A stretch of 64,000 nt of DNA from positions 1,870,001 through 1,934,000 of the forward strand of contig NZ_AP018786.1 of NCBI RefSeq assembly GCF_003609995.1. The letters are read 5' to 3'. Under the pieces are notes generated by a model. The model had not been told where the DNA came from, ran no database searches, and saw nothing but the letters and a program-made list of their open reading frames with translations. The position numbers and the translations under genes were made by a program. Positions 54,590-64,000 of the stretch are shown here, piece after piece (position 1 is the first letter of the stretch; each line of letters opens with the position of its first letter). This DNA comes from Sutterella megalosphaeroides. GTDB lineage: Bacteria > Pseudomonadota > Gammaproteobacteria > Burkholderiales > Burkholderiaceae_F.

Positions 54590-55005
54590 AGAGCCGCTAC
54601 CGCATGCACAGCCAGTTGGACGGCACGGTGTCGCACGACTACGCCAACATCGACGGGCGCGAACCCTTGTGGATCCATCCGAAGGACGCCGAAGCGCGCG
54701 GCATCCGCTCCGGGGACCTCGTCCTTGTTGCGAACGGGCGCGGTCGCGCCATGGCGGGCGCTTACGTAACGGAGCGCGTGATGCCGGGCGTCGTGGTGTT
54801 TCATCACGGCGCATGGTACGCTCCCGTCGAAACGAAGGAAGGGATCCTCGACCTCCGAGGGAATTCGAACACGCTCACGATGGACGAACCCACGTCGAAA
54901 CTTGCCTGCGGCAACATCGCCTCGACCGCCCTCGTTGAGGTCGCCCGATGGACGGGCGAACGCCGTCACGTCTATGTCTTCGATCCGATCGAAGAAGCCC
55001 TCTGA
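54590..55005 (+). pseudogene. 3' remnant of a second BisC/TorZ-type reductase gene
   Basis: From the first base after the IS, the sequence is homologous to the last ~416 bp of the molybdoenzyme gene at 41.7 kb, in the same frame and ending at the equivalent stop. The 138 or so encoded residues differ from copy 1 at only about six positions (for example VFHHGAW for VLHHGAW, and VEVARWTGERR for VEVTKWTGDRP). The first ~640 codons, including the Mo-ligating Ser, are missing, so no active enzyme can be made. Most nucleotide changes are synonymous, which suggests the copy was functional until recently. An internal ATG at 54604 could start a short peptide, but there is no reason to think it is used. 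Confidence 0.93.
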
Positions 55006-55098
55006 CGCGATTTCGACAGCCCCCGCGCCTCGCCGACTCTTCGACTCCGCTCGATGAGCATCGGGGCGTGAGCTCGACGTCGAGCCCATAAACGACTC

Positions 55099-55139
55099 GC
55101 GCCCCGGAGACCTGAGGTTTTCCGGGGCGCGTTCTTTTT
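55099..55139 (+). terminator. Terminator of the truncated reductase copy
   Basis: GCGCCCCGGA pairs with TCCGGGGCGC across a 12-nt loop and is followed by GTTCTTTTT. It occupies the same relative place as the terminator of copy 1 but differs in sequence. Confidence 0.88.
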
Positions 55140-55986
55140 CCTCGGGCTTTTCCTCGGAATTCGCTCGTTTTCGAGACCGTGCGCGCGATCGGAAAGGCTC
55201 TGCGGCTTCAAAACCGATGACAGTTCCATTCGAATTTTATTGCGGATTTCACCGCTTTCGGTACGGTTCTTTTCAACGCATATGAGCGCGGTGCGGAAAT
55301 TCGCTTTTTATCCGGCGAAATCGGGAAAAAGTGCTTTAAAGACCGTCCTTCTCGCCATGGGCGGTATTCGCCCCCGAAAATCCTGTAAATACACGGACTT
55401 CTCAAATATCCTCCAATTTCTTAAGGTAAACACGACAATTCAAAAAATACCTTCCGCGCGTTTACAGCTGTTTTCCGAATAATCCGCATTTTTTGCGTAC
55501 GAAAGACCCCGAAGTGCCCGTGAAAAACCGTATGGACAAAATCGGATCGTCCTACGGACAATAAGATTGTCGGAGGATCTTTCAATGATCGTTCCCAAGG
55601 TTGGAAATTTTCGGTCGGCTTCGTGCGACTTTCGTGTTTTTTTCACGAAAGCCCCGGGGAAAAGGGTCCCCGATTGAGGGGCGTTCGATCCGACTTTCCG
55701 CGGCCTCACAGGCCTCGACGCGCCTTTTTCCCTTTTTTTGCGCGTACCGTTGCGCCCGCGGCGTTCTCACGGTTTTTCTCCCCTTTGCACGTCGGTTGAT
55801 CCTCCCGTCGGCCCGGAAGCCGACTTTCGTACCGCGCGGGCGTCGCTCGAGTGTTCGTCATGTGCATTTTCCGCGTGCCTTCGTACGGCTCCCTCGTTTC
55901 GGTTGTCCGTTTGCAAAGGACTCGGAATATCGGAACGGAGCTCTTGCGCGTTCCGCCGGCGCATTTTTCATTTCCGGAGTTTTCTT
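55140..55986. promoter_or_regulatory. Upstream region of giant autotransporter 2
   Basis: About 850 bases with no supported gene. The part from 55,200 to 55,620 is AT-rich. GACAAT / ATTGTC (about 55557-55572) is a compact palindrome. GGGGAAAAGGGTCCCC (about 55657-55672) is another partial inverted repeat. The start of the autotransporter has a CGGAG ribosome site. The region is only loosely similar to the one upstream of autotransporter 1, so the two genes are probably regulated differently. Confidence 0.45.
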
Positions 55987-58900
55987 ATGAACCGCATATT
56001 CAAAACTCAAAAGAACCGCCGCACCGGTGCTTTGACCGCCGTATCGGAGTTGCAACGTTCCGCGGGCAAGAAGTCCGTCTCGATCTGTGCGGCGGCGGTC
56101 GCCTCGGCGCTTTTGGCCGCAGGCCTCGTCGCGTCGCCCGGCGCGCTTGCCGCCCCCGGGTCGCCGGACGAAGACACCCCCTGGTCGACGGGCAACGACA
56201 TCAACCTCTCGATGGAAATCGACAACGGGACGACCCACATTCAGGGCTCGACCGACTTTGAAGAGGGCGACGTCGCGTTCGCCTTCGGCGATTCGAAGGT
56301 CGCGGCGAAGACCTACGTGACGGACATCTACCTTAAGGAGCTCTTCGACACCCCGAAAACCTATTTCCACTTCAACGGAGAGGCCTCGGGCGAGGTGACG
56401 CTCGATCTCGGGAGCGAGAGCGACACCATGCTTTCGCTTGCCGAGCAGTCGGCGGGCTTCGAGCAGGCGCTCGTGACGACGACGGGGCGAATCTACAATC
56501 AGGGAAAGCACTGGCCCGATTACACCGATTTGCGAGAGCGTTTCTACCTCAGCACGGGTAACGGCGACGCGGGTTCTTCCGAATCGAACGTTTTCTACCA
56601 GTACCTGGCCGACGGCGCCGAACGGGTCGGACGCGCCGCGTACGTGATCGGCGAAGCGGCGCTCGGCCTCAAGCTCGTTTCGGACGGCTCCGCCATCCGC
56701 GACCGATCCGACTACATCAACGGCCTTCTCTGGGGTGAGAACTCCGTCTCGACGACCGTCGTCATGGCGGGGATCGAACTCTATGACGGGAAGGTCCTTC
56801 CTCTTCAAGCCGAAAGCGGGACGCCTACGTTCGGAGCGAAACTGTGGGGTGCGGGCGGCATTGCCGTGACGGGTACGAATCCGACCGACTCGGTGCTCGT
56901 CTTCGACACGCTTTACGAAAGCGACGACGCATTCGTGAACGACCTCTTTGCGGGCGGCAACACCTTTACGGGTCGCACCTACCTCAAGGACGTCGCGGTC
57001 GACCTCAAACGTCAGACGTCGCTCGGCTCGGGTAACACGATTACGGCCCAAAACGCCCGCGTCACCGAACGCATCGACGGGGCGCTCGCCGACAATCACG
57101 CCCTGCGGGTCGGCAATACGACCTTCGACGTCCTCAACGGCCTTACGGTCCGAAACGCCGATTTCAGCGGCCAAAACACCCTTCAATCGACGGGTACGAC
57201 CGCGGAAGGGAACGCTTTTTCGAGTCAAGGCTTGGTCGTACTCGGCAATGCCTCGACGCTCGCCGTCAAGGGCGGCAATTTCACGTCCGCGGGCGGCCTT
57301 GAGTTGAACGGCTCCTCCGTGCTCGACGCCACGGGAGAGAACGTCACCGTTACGGGCACGACCACCGTTTGGGGCGAGGGGAACGAAAGCATCGCGCTGC
57401 TTACGACGATGAGCGGTCTTCACCTCAACCCCGATACCGGATACGCGGTCACCGGAGAGCTTGTCGTTACGGGGGAAACGACGCTCGATCCGGGCAGCGA
57501 CCTTACCGCAACGGGCAACTTGACGACGCACGACCTCACGATGGCGAGCGCCCGACTCGAAGGCGAAGCGATCACGATCGGAACCGACCCCGGCGCGAAC
57601 CTCACGGGCGACAACACGATCAAGTCGCACTCGACGACCGACTTCCTATCGGGTCTGACGCTCGCATCGGACACGACGCTCCAAGTCGACGGGATACTCA
57701 ACACGACCGAGTACCTCAAGCTCTCGGGTTCGGCGCAACTCACGACGGACAACAACATCGATGCGGGACGGTTCGTCGCCGCGTCGGGCACCTCGGTCCT
57801 TCATACGGAGGGACTCCTGCACGTCTACGACAGGATCACCGCGACCGGCGAGGCCCGGCTTACGGCGGGCGAACTTGATGCCGAGCGGCTCGAAGCGAGT
57901 TCCGAAGCCAACCTTTCGATCTCGGGGGACGTCTCCGTTGATAACGAAACGACGCTTCGCGACGAAGCGCGCTTCGTCGCGCGCGGCGATGCGGACCTCG
58001 GCGACGTGAACCTTTCGGGCGACTCGGCCTTTGCCGTGCAGGGCACCACCCGGGTTTGGGGGACGCTCACGATCGGTGGAAACGCCGCACTTGAAACCGC
58101 CAACGTAAAAACCAACGACCTTCGGATCGGTGAGGCGCTCGTCTTCGACGATACGACGCGCAATTTCTTCACCAAGACCTCGTCCAAAAACGCGTCCGAC
58201 TATGACGTGCGACTCGTGAAGTCGGACGTCACCTACGAGGAAAACATCGGCAACCTGCTGACTGGAGTCGGTGAAACTCAACTCGACGGCTCGAACCTCA
58301 CGCTCGCCTACGCCGACAAGGCCTACCTCGGCGACGCCGTCGCGATGACGAACGACCAGGGCAACAACCGCCTCACGCTTACCGCGAAGGAAGGCGTCTC
58401 TGGGCTCGATCTCGCGCTTTCGGGCACCACGGAGGACGTAGTCGAAGTGAAGGGCTCGGGTGCGGTGACGCTTGCCGATACGTTTAAGGGGACTTCGGCC
58501 GACTACAAAGGCTGGCTTCGCATGACGGGCACGAGCCTCAACCTCACGACCGAAGCTTCGAAGCTCGGTACGACGACGGGCGTTTCGGTCGGCACGGGCG
58601 GCACGCTGCGCTATGCGGGAAATACGACGCTCGAACTGAACCGCATCGGCTGGGCCGACCCGAGCGACAACAAGCCGAACGGCACGCTCGACCTTTCCGA
58701 ATTTGATTTCTCGGCCCTGACCGACACTACGCCCGCCCTGCGGGTCGACTCCGTCACCGTGAACGGCGCCGGTACGATTCTGCTCGATCAGTCGGCTGTG
58801 ACGGGCCTTGACGACGGCTCGCCGAGCCAGCAGGGCGACCACATCTTCGACACGCTCGCAAGCGAAAGCCGTCGACTCGTCATTGAAACGACGGCCGATC

Positions 58901-61900
58901 CGAACGCCAATCAGATTCACGGCACGGTCGGCGTCAATGTCGTCGGAAGCGAAGAAGACTCCTCCACCCTCACGGGCTACTTCAACGCGGACGGCACCTT
59001 TGCGGGCACCGACTTGAACGACGACACGGGCGTAGCCACGGGCAAGTGGTACTTCACGACGCTCTTTGAGGACGGGGACCTCTACGTGACGCACGGCCTG
59101 ACCGAGCTCGAACTCCGAGGCCTCAAAAAGCCCGAGGCTTCGAACGCCCTCGAACTCACGGTCGACGGCGCCGCCGAACAGTCCTTCTTCGCGAAGCTGA
59201 CGGGCACGGGCGACCTGCGTAAGACGGGCTCGGGAATGCTCCACCTCTACAACACGCAGTCCGTCATGTCGGGGACGGCTTACGTCGAAGCGGGCACGCT
59301 CGTGGCCGATGCGGGCGCGCTCGGCACCGCGGCGCTCGACGTCGCGGGAAATGCGACCTTCGAACTCCACGGCGGTCAGGATACGGCGAACACCCAGTCG
59401 GTTCGCACGCTCGACGTGGCCGAGGGCGGCACGGTGGCGCTCGAATCCGATCCGAACCCCCCGTCGCTTCTCACCCTCAAGCTCCTTGGAGGCGGCACCC
59501 TCGCCGCGGGCTCGACCCTGACGGGGACGGAGAGCTCCGAACTTGAACTCGCCTCGGGAACGCTCGACATTACAGACCTTGAAATAACGGGCTCGACCTA
59601 CCTCGGCACGATCCGCGTGGACGCAGGGACGACGCTCAATCTCACGGGCACCGATACGACGGATGACGTCGACCTCTCCCTCATGCGCGGCGAAGGCACG
59701 ATTCTCCTTGCCGACCATGCGGTCTACGGCAGCGAAGCGGGCTTTACCGGAACGATCGTGGTCGACGACGGTTGGCTCACGATCGACGAAAAAGCGAACA
59801 CCGGAACGCGCGAAAAACGCGCGTCTCTCGAGATGACCTCGGGTATCGTCGATTCGACGGGGACGAAGCACATCTTCCGGACGATCGACATTTCGGGCGG
59901 TGAGCTCGGCGTCGGCGCCGTCCTTCCGGGATCCGACGCGACGGGTGCCCTCATTGCGACCGACGGTCTCACGCTCAAGAACATGGTGATCGACGTCGAC
60001 AACACCGCTTTCCAAGCGGACGTTCCCTCGGAGAGCCTCCTTTCCGTCGACAACGCGACGGGCGCCACCTCGTGGCTCGTACGCCTGGCAGAGGGTTCGA
60101 CGGCCACGGCTTCGATCGACGCCGATTCGATCACCGTCAATGCGCAAACCGGCGGCGAATGGACGAGCAACCTCCTTCAGGACGGCGAAGACGTGGGTGA
60201 CATCACCTACACCTCGAACATCGTCCGCGACGCGAAGGGTATCGGCATCAACTACCGTGCAACCGATCTGAAACTGGAGGGCGAACTCCTTCTTGCCGGG
60301 GCCGACGAGCAAACGGGCGACACGACGCTCGACCTTGCGATTACGGGTTACCCCGACGGCGGCATTCGCGTGACGGACAAAACCGTAACGCTCGCGAAGA
60401 CGGGCACCTACGGGACGCTCTCCGTCAATGAAGGCGCGGGCGTCATCGTCAACGCGACGCAAACGCTCGCTTCGGGCGGCGAAATCCTCGGTACGGTTAC
60501 GACCGAGGATAATGCCGAATTGCTCGTGACGGGCGGAACGCTTACGATCGGGGCCGCGGCCTCCACCAAATTTGCGGCCGCGCTCGACGCGAAGGATGCC
60601 GCTCGGGGTGCCGCGCTTCGCTTCGAGGGCCGTCAGGGTACGGCCGAGGGTAAGCTCTTTGAGGGTAACCTTGCGGCTCGCAAGGATGCGCGCGTCGAAT
60701 TTTCCGAGACTTCGGGCAACTTCGCCCTCAGCTCGGGAACGGCCGCGTACGTACTCAAAAATTCGAGCAACATTACGTTCGGTCCGGCGGCGGGCAAAGA
60801 CTTCGTCGCGGACAAGGTCGCGGTCGACGCGACGAGCACGGCCTACTACGACCTCACGGGTCCCGCGGCGGGCTCGGTCGACCTCTCGGGCGTGACGGGC
60901 GAAGGCCGCGTTTCGCTCGGCTACCGCGAAGCGGGCGGCACGCTCGCGGCTTCCTCCGTGAACGAAGCCTTCACGGGCACGCTCGCCTACTCGAACGCCG
61001 AGCTCGTCATCGGGACCGATACGTCCGTCGCGAATTCCGCGCTTACGCACTTTGCATCGCAGCAAGGGAAACTTGAAGTCGGTGCGGGGTCGGTGCTCGG
61101 CATCAACAACCTGAAGACGATCGGCTCGGACGGCACCGTGGCCCCCGTTCCGATCGCCCTGGCGGGCGACCTGACGGTGGCGGAGGGCGCCACGCTCGAC
61201 TTCACGCCGGGCATTCGCATCGGCAACGGAGACGGGTACTTCGGGAACGCCTCGGGCGTTTCGGTGAACGCAATCGACCTGAATCAGCACAAGCTCATTC
61301 ACACGGGCGGGACCGTCACCGTCAAGGCCGACATCAAAGACCTCGACTTCGCGAGCGGCTTGCCGGGCAACGGCTCCTTCGACGGGTCGATTCTCGACCT
61401 GATCGGCGAAGAGCCCGATTACCCGGTCCTCGCGCTGATTACGGACGTCAATGCGGACGAGACCGAACTCAAGCGCCTTGCGGCCGGAATGAAGCTCGAC
61501 GCGAGCAACGCGTCGGAAACCTTCACGGTCGAATACTGGCAGCCCTCCTGGGATCCGGACGCGACTGACAAAACGGTGCACGTCGCCGACGTGCATACGG
61601 GTGCGAAGGTGGTTGCCGACGTCGACAACAAGAGCCTCGCGATCGGTGCGGGCATCACGAAGATCGACATCCTCTCGAGCGCGACCCTGCGCATCGACGC
61701 GTCGAAGTCCCTCGTCGAAGGTACGCATCTTCTCGATGCCGAGATCACGGGCGGCGCCGATACGAAGGTCGTCGTCACGAACAACCTCACGCCCGATTCG
61801 GCCTCGGTGACCTTTGCCGCCGACAATTCGTACACGGGTGAAACCCGGATCGACCTGGGGGCGGTCGTCGACGTGATCGCATCGGGCGCCTTTGCCGAAA

Positions 61901-63831
61901 GCAGCCGCGTCTCGATCGGCACGATGACCGAAGGCGAAGAAGGCGAAGCGATTCAAGATCGCTCCGTCGTGACGCTCAACGCCGCGGCCGAAGGCGTGCT
62001 CGATCCCGTGCGCATGAAGGCGCTCGACCTGGGTGCGAACGGCACCCTCGCTCTGGCCGATCGCAACATCCTCGCGCTTACCGAAGGCAACTCCGAATTC
62101 GCCGAGGGTTCGGCCGTTACGGGTTCGGGCGAGAGCGCGCTCGTTCTCGCGGGCGGCGACCTCGTGCTGCACGACCCCAAGGGTACGCTCGAGCAGTTCG
62201 GCGGCATCGTCGCGACCGCCTCGGGTTCGACGATCGAACTCGCGCTCGAGGGCGACTACACGTGGAAGAACTCCGTGCGCGGCTACGGCGACGTGCGGCA
62301 GCGCACGGTCGGTTCGGGCGAATTCGTGAAGACGGGTGCGGGAGAACTCACCCTCACCGGTGCAATCACGAAAGACCTCTCCGCCATGAACCTGCGCGCC
62401 CTCGAAGGCTCGACCCGTCTTGCGGGCAACGTTCGCCTCGGCAACCTCGCCGCGGCTTCGCGCATCGTCGTCGACGGCGTGGCCGAAATGCAAAACCTCG
62501 CGGCCGAAGCGGGGAACATCTTCGCGCTTGACGTCGAGACCGGGAAGAGCCCGGCCGCCGACAACGCCGAAGAAACGAGCGTGACGTGGGGGCTTGGTGA
62601 AAACGGCTCCGACGGCATCCGCGTGACGGGTACCGCCTCGGGGACCTTGAACCTTGCCGTGACGCCGAAGGACCTCGATAAGGGAGCCGAAGAAAGCATC
62701 CAGCTCGTCGACACGGCGAGCGCCGCCGAGGGCTTCACCGTGAATCTCGTCGACGCGACGGGTGCCGAGGTGAAAGCCCTGACGGCGGGTGCCTACGACT
62801 ACACGCTCGTTCGCAAGGACGACGCGAGTAACGGCACCGACGTGTTCCTTTCGAGCATCACGGGTGACGGCGACGTTCGCAACACGACTGTCACGGCCGG
62901 TTCCTACTTGGGGGTTGCCGCCGCGGCGCAGCTCTTCGACTTGTCGCTTCACGACCGCATGAGCAACCGCTCGTGGCTCAAAGCAAACGCCGACGGGTCG
63001 ATCGCCAACGCCTTCTGGGTGGTTGAAAACGTCTCGCACGAGCGCTACGGCGATTCGACGGGCCAGATTTCGGTGCACGACACGGCCTCGACCACGACGC
63101 TCGGCTCCGACGTCCTTTCGGGACTTGCGGCGGGCGGCACGTGGTACGCGGGGGCGATGTTCTCCTACGCCACCGAAGACACGAAGAGCCGTTCGACGCG
63201 CACGGGCCTCGAATCCCGTGCCGACACGGACGCGTGGGGTGCCGGTATCTATGCGGGGTGGCAGCTTGAGGGCGCCGACCGCACGGGTCCCTACGTCGAC
63301 GGCTGGCTCATGTGGACCGACGCCGAGAGCGACGTGAAGGGCTTGAACGTCTCCGAAACCGCCGACGGGAACGGGCTCTCCGCCTCGCTCGAAGCGGGCT
63401 GGGGCTTCAAGGCCTTCTCCTACGACGCGCACGGTCAAGCAGGCGACATCTACGTCGAACCGCACGTCTCCGTCACGTGGTTCGGTTACGAAGCGGACGA
63501 CATCTCGAACGACGTTCACGACGTGACCTTCGAAGGGAAGGACAACATCCGCACGAAGCTGGGTGTGAAGACCTACGCCTTCGGGAAGACGACGGGCGGG
63601 TTCTCCCCCTACGTCGAACTCAACTGGATCCACAACACCGAAACCTACGGCGTCACGATGTCGAACGTGACCGTCGAGCAGATGGGTGCCGAAGACCAGG
63701 CCGAAGTTCGCGCGGGCGCCGACTGGCGCGTGACGGATTCGCTCTCCGTCTGGGGCCACTTCGGTTACGCCTCGGGCTCGAACGGCTACTCGGCGAGCGA
63801 AGGCACGCTCGGCTTGCGTTACGCCTTCTGA
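55987..63831 (+). CDS. Giant autotransporter 2 (adhesin-type beta-helix passenger)
   Basis: A 2,614-residue homologue of autotransporter 1. The extended signal peptide starts MNRIFKTQKNRRTGALTAVS and ends around ALAAPG. The N-terminal third of the passenger is clearly diverged from copy 1. The middle and end contain blocks that are almost identical, for example TVAEGATLDFTPGIRIGNG and DLDFASGLPGNGSFDGSI, and the whole barrel from SYLGVAAAAQLFDL to LGLRYAF. No enzyme active site is visible; an adhesin or aggregation role is likely. The ATG at 55987 follows CGGAG by 8 nt; upstream codons in frame are non-coding. Together with the reductase remnant at 54.6 kb it forms the second copy of a duplicated two-gene unit. 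Confidence 0.95.
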   Translation: MNRIFKTQKNRRTGALTAVSELQRSAGKKSVSICAAAVASALLAAGLVASPGALAAPGSPDEDTPWSTGNDINLSMEIDNGTTHIQGSTDFEEGDVAFAFGDSKVAAKTYVTDIYLKELFDTPKTYFHFNGEASGEVTLDLGSESDTMLSLAEQSAGFEQALVTTTGRIYNQGKHWPDYTDLRERFYLSTGNGDAGSSESNVFYQYLADGAERVGRAAYVIGEAALGLKLVSDGSAIRDRSDYINGLLWGENSVSTTVVMAGIELYDGKVLPLQAESGTPTFGAKLWGAGGIAVTGTNPTDSVLVFDTLYESDDAFVNDLFAGGNTFTGRTYLKDVAVDLKRQTSLGSGNTITAQNARVTERIDGALADNHALRVGNTTFDVLNGLTVRNADFSGQNTLQSTGTTAEGNAFSSQGLVVLGNASTLAVKGGNFTSAGGLELNGSSVLDATGENVTVTGTTTVWGEGNESIALLTTMSGLHLNPDTGYAVTGELVVTGETTLDPGSDLTATGNLTTHDLTMASARLEGEAITIGTDPGANLTGDNTIKSHSTTDFLSGLTLASDTTLQVDGILNTTEYLKLSGSAQLTTDNNIDAGRFVAASGTSVLHTEGLLHVYDRITATGEARLTAGELDAERLEASSEANLSISGDVSVDNETTLRDEARFVARGDADLGDVNLSGDSAFAVQGTTRVWGTLTIGGNAALETANVKTNDLRIGEALVFDDTTRNFFTKTSSKNASDYDVRLVKSDVTYEENIGNLLTGVGETQLDGSNLTLAYADKAYLGDAVAMTNDQGNNRLTLTAKEGVSGLDLALSGTTEDVVEVKGSGAVTLADTFKGTSADYKGWLRMTGTSLNLTTEASKLGTTTGVSVGTGGTLRYAGNTTLELNRIGWADPSDNKPNGTLDLSEFDFSALTDTTPALRVDSVTVNGAGTILLDQSAVTGLDDGSPSQQGDHIFDTLASESRRLVIETTADPNANQIHGTVGVNVVGSEEDSSTLTGYFNADGTFAGTDLNDDTGVATGKWYFTTLFEDGDLYVTHGLTELELRGLKKPEASNALELTVDGAAEQSFFAKLTGTGDLRKTGSGMLHLYNTQSVMSGTAYVEAGTLVADAGALGTAALDVAGNATFELHGGQDTANTQSVRTLDVAEGGTVALESDPNPPSLLTLKLLGGGTLAAGSTLTGTESSELELASGTLDITDLEITGSTYLGTIRVDAGTTLNLTGTDTTDDVDLSLMRGEGTILLADHAVYGSEAGFTGTIVVDDGWLTIDEKANTGTREKRASLEMTSGIVDSTGTKHIFRTIDISGGELGVGAVLPGSDATGALIATDGLTLKNMVIDVDNTAFQADVPSESLLSVDNATGATSWLVRLAEGSTATASIDADSITVNAQTGGEWTSNLLQDGEDVGDITYTSNIVRDAKGIGINYRATDLKLEGELLLAGADEQTGDTTLDLAITGYPDGGIRVTDKTVTLAKTGTYGTLSVNEGAGVIVNATQTLASGGEILGTVTTEDNAELLVTGGTLTIGAAASTKFAAALDAKDAARGAALRFEGRQGTAEGKLFEGNLAARKDARVEFSETSGNFALSSGTAAYVLKNSSNITFGPAAGKDFVADKVAVDATSTAYYDLTGPAAGSVDLSGVTGEGRVSLGYREAGGTLAASSVNEAFTGTLAYSNAELVIGTDTSVANSALTHFASQQGKLEVGAGSVLGINNLKTIGSDGTVAPVPIALAGDLTVAEGATLDFTPGIRIGNGDGYFGNASGVSVNAIDLNQHKLIHTGGTVTVKADIKDLDFASGLPGNGSFDGSILDLIGEEPDYPVLALITDVNADETELKRLAAGMKLDASNASETFTVEYWQPSWDPDATDKTVHVADVHTGAKVVADVDNKSLAIGAGITKIDILSSATLRIDASKSLVEGTHLLDAEITGGADTKVVVTNNLTPDSASVTFAADNSYTGETRIDLGAVVDVIASGAFAESSRVSIGTMTEGEEGEAIQDRSVVTLNAAAEGVLDPVRMKALDLGANGTLALADRNILALTEGNSEFAEGSAVTGSGESALVLAGGDLVLHDPKGTLEQFGGIVATASGSTIELALEGDYTWKNSVRGYGDVRQRTVGSGEFVKTGAGELTLTGAITKDLSAMNLRALEGSTRLAGNVRLGNLAAASRIVVDGVAEMQNLAAEAGNIFALDVETGKSPAADNAEETSVTWGLGENGSDGIRVTGTASGTLNLAVTPKDLDKGAEESIQLVDTASAAEGFTVNLVDATGAEVKALTAGAYDYTLVRKDDASNGTDVFLSSITGDGDVRNTTVTAGSYLGVAAAAQLFDLSLHDRMSNRSWLKANADGSIANAFWVVENVSHERYGDSTGQISVHDTASTTTLGSDVLSGLAAGGTWYAGAMFSYATEDTKSRSTRTGLESRADTDAWGAGIYAGWQLEGADRTGPYVDGWLMWTDAESDVKGLNVSETADGNGLSASLEAGWGFKAFSYDAHGQAGDIYVEPHVSVTWFGYEADDISNDVHDVTFEGKDNIRTKLGVKTYAFGKTTGGFSPYVELNWIHNTETYGVTMSNVTVEQMGAEDQAEVRAGADWRVTDSLSVWGHFGYASGSNGYSASEGTLGLRYAF

Positions 63832-63907
63832 TCCCGACCGAACCCTTCGGGAACACCCGAAGCGTTTGAGTCGCACTTCAACGGCCTCCCCTTCCGGGGA
63901 GGCGCTT

Positions 63908-63941
63908 CCCCCCGCCGGAATTCCACGGCGGGGGTCTTTTT
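63908..63941 (+). terminator. Terminator of giant autotransporter 2
   Basis: The same CCCCCGCCG / CGGCGGGGG hairpin as after copy 1, followed by TCTTTTTT. The identity with copy 1 continues through the hairpin and ends in the T-run, exactly where the IS starts in copy 1. Confidence 0.92.
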
Positions 63942-64000
63942 TCACGTGTTCCCTCGGGTTTTCCCTCCCAAGAAACAGCGTCCTACCGCCCCCAAGGAAG

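Noticed and set aside
57646-63945. A 2,099-codon open frame opposite giant autotransporter 2, and a similar 1,390-codon one at 46236-50408
   Set aside because: Low-complexity Arg/Val/Gly/Glu sequence with no signal peptide or domain. It arises from C/G-ending codons on the coding strand.
1-64000. tRNA, rRNA, CRISPR arrays, riboswitches and phage attachment sites
   Set aside because: None was recognised by eye on either strand; weak cases cannot be excluded without a covariance-model scan.

Overview
The window looks like part of a Gram-negative, GC-rich betaproteobacterial chromosome, most likely Burkholderiales and plausibly a Sutterella/Parasutterella-type gut organism. That is an inference from Burkholderiales-type trimeric porins, three autotransporters with extended (ESPR) signal peptides, a BisC-type molybdoenzyme, and a capsule locus organised like the Burkholderia wcb clusters. 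It cannot be proven from this window alone.

Bases 1-20,481 plus 20,913-29,138 form one large ABC-transporter-dependent (group 2-like) capsule locus. Almost all of it is transcribed leftwards. The leftmost ~5.8 kb is AT-rich and holds the probable serotype-specific genes: a nucleotidyltransferase/kinase fusion cut by the window edge, arabinose-5-phosphate isomerase KpsF, a CMP-sugar synthetase-like protein, and three glycan-assembly proteins. Then come the conserved export genes kpsD, kpsE, kpsT and kpsM, a small lipoprotein, and the Kdo transferase kpsC. Next are an LTA-synthase-like membrane sulfatase-fold protein, a short-chain dehydrogenase, a GNAT protein, the Kdo transferase kpsS and a divergent CMP-Kdo synthetase (kpsU). 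The cluster ends with an alpha-oxoamine synthase and a 2,741-residue reducing polyketide synthase (KS-AT-DH-degenerate MT-ER-KR-ACP) that has no thioesterase. Together the PKS, oxoamine synthase and SDR suggest assembly of a polyketide-derived, sphingoid-like amino-lipid alongside the capsule. This is the most unusual system in the window.

Bases 29,700-41,560 hold two porins, a convergent pair of unrecognised genes, a subtilisin-type (S8) autotransporter, a LexA/UmuD-like self-cleaving protein with a long basic N-terminus, a small membrane protein and several clear terminators.

Bases 41,700-63,941 are a diverged tandem duplication of the unit [BisC-like molybdoenzyme - giant autotransporter]. 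Copy 1 is intact. In copy 2 only the last ~416 bp of the molybdoenzyme gene remains, abutting an IS1634/IS4-type insertion sequence that starts in the terminator of the first autotransporter. The two giant autotransporters (2,574 and 2,614 aa) differ in their N-terminal passengers but share nearly identical DNA tracts, including the whole C-terminal ~1 kb, which implies gene conversion. No tRNA, rRNA or CRISPR array was seen.
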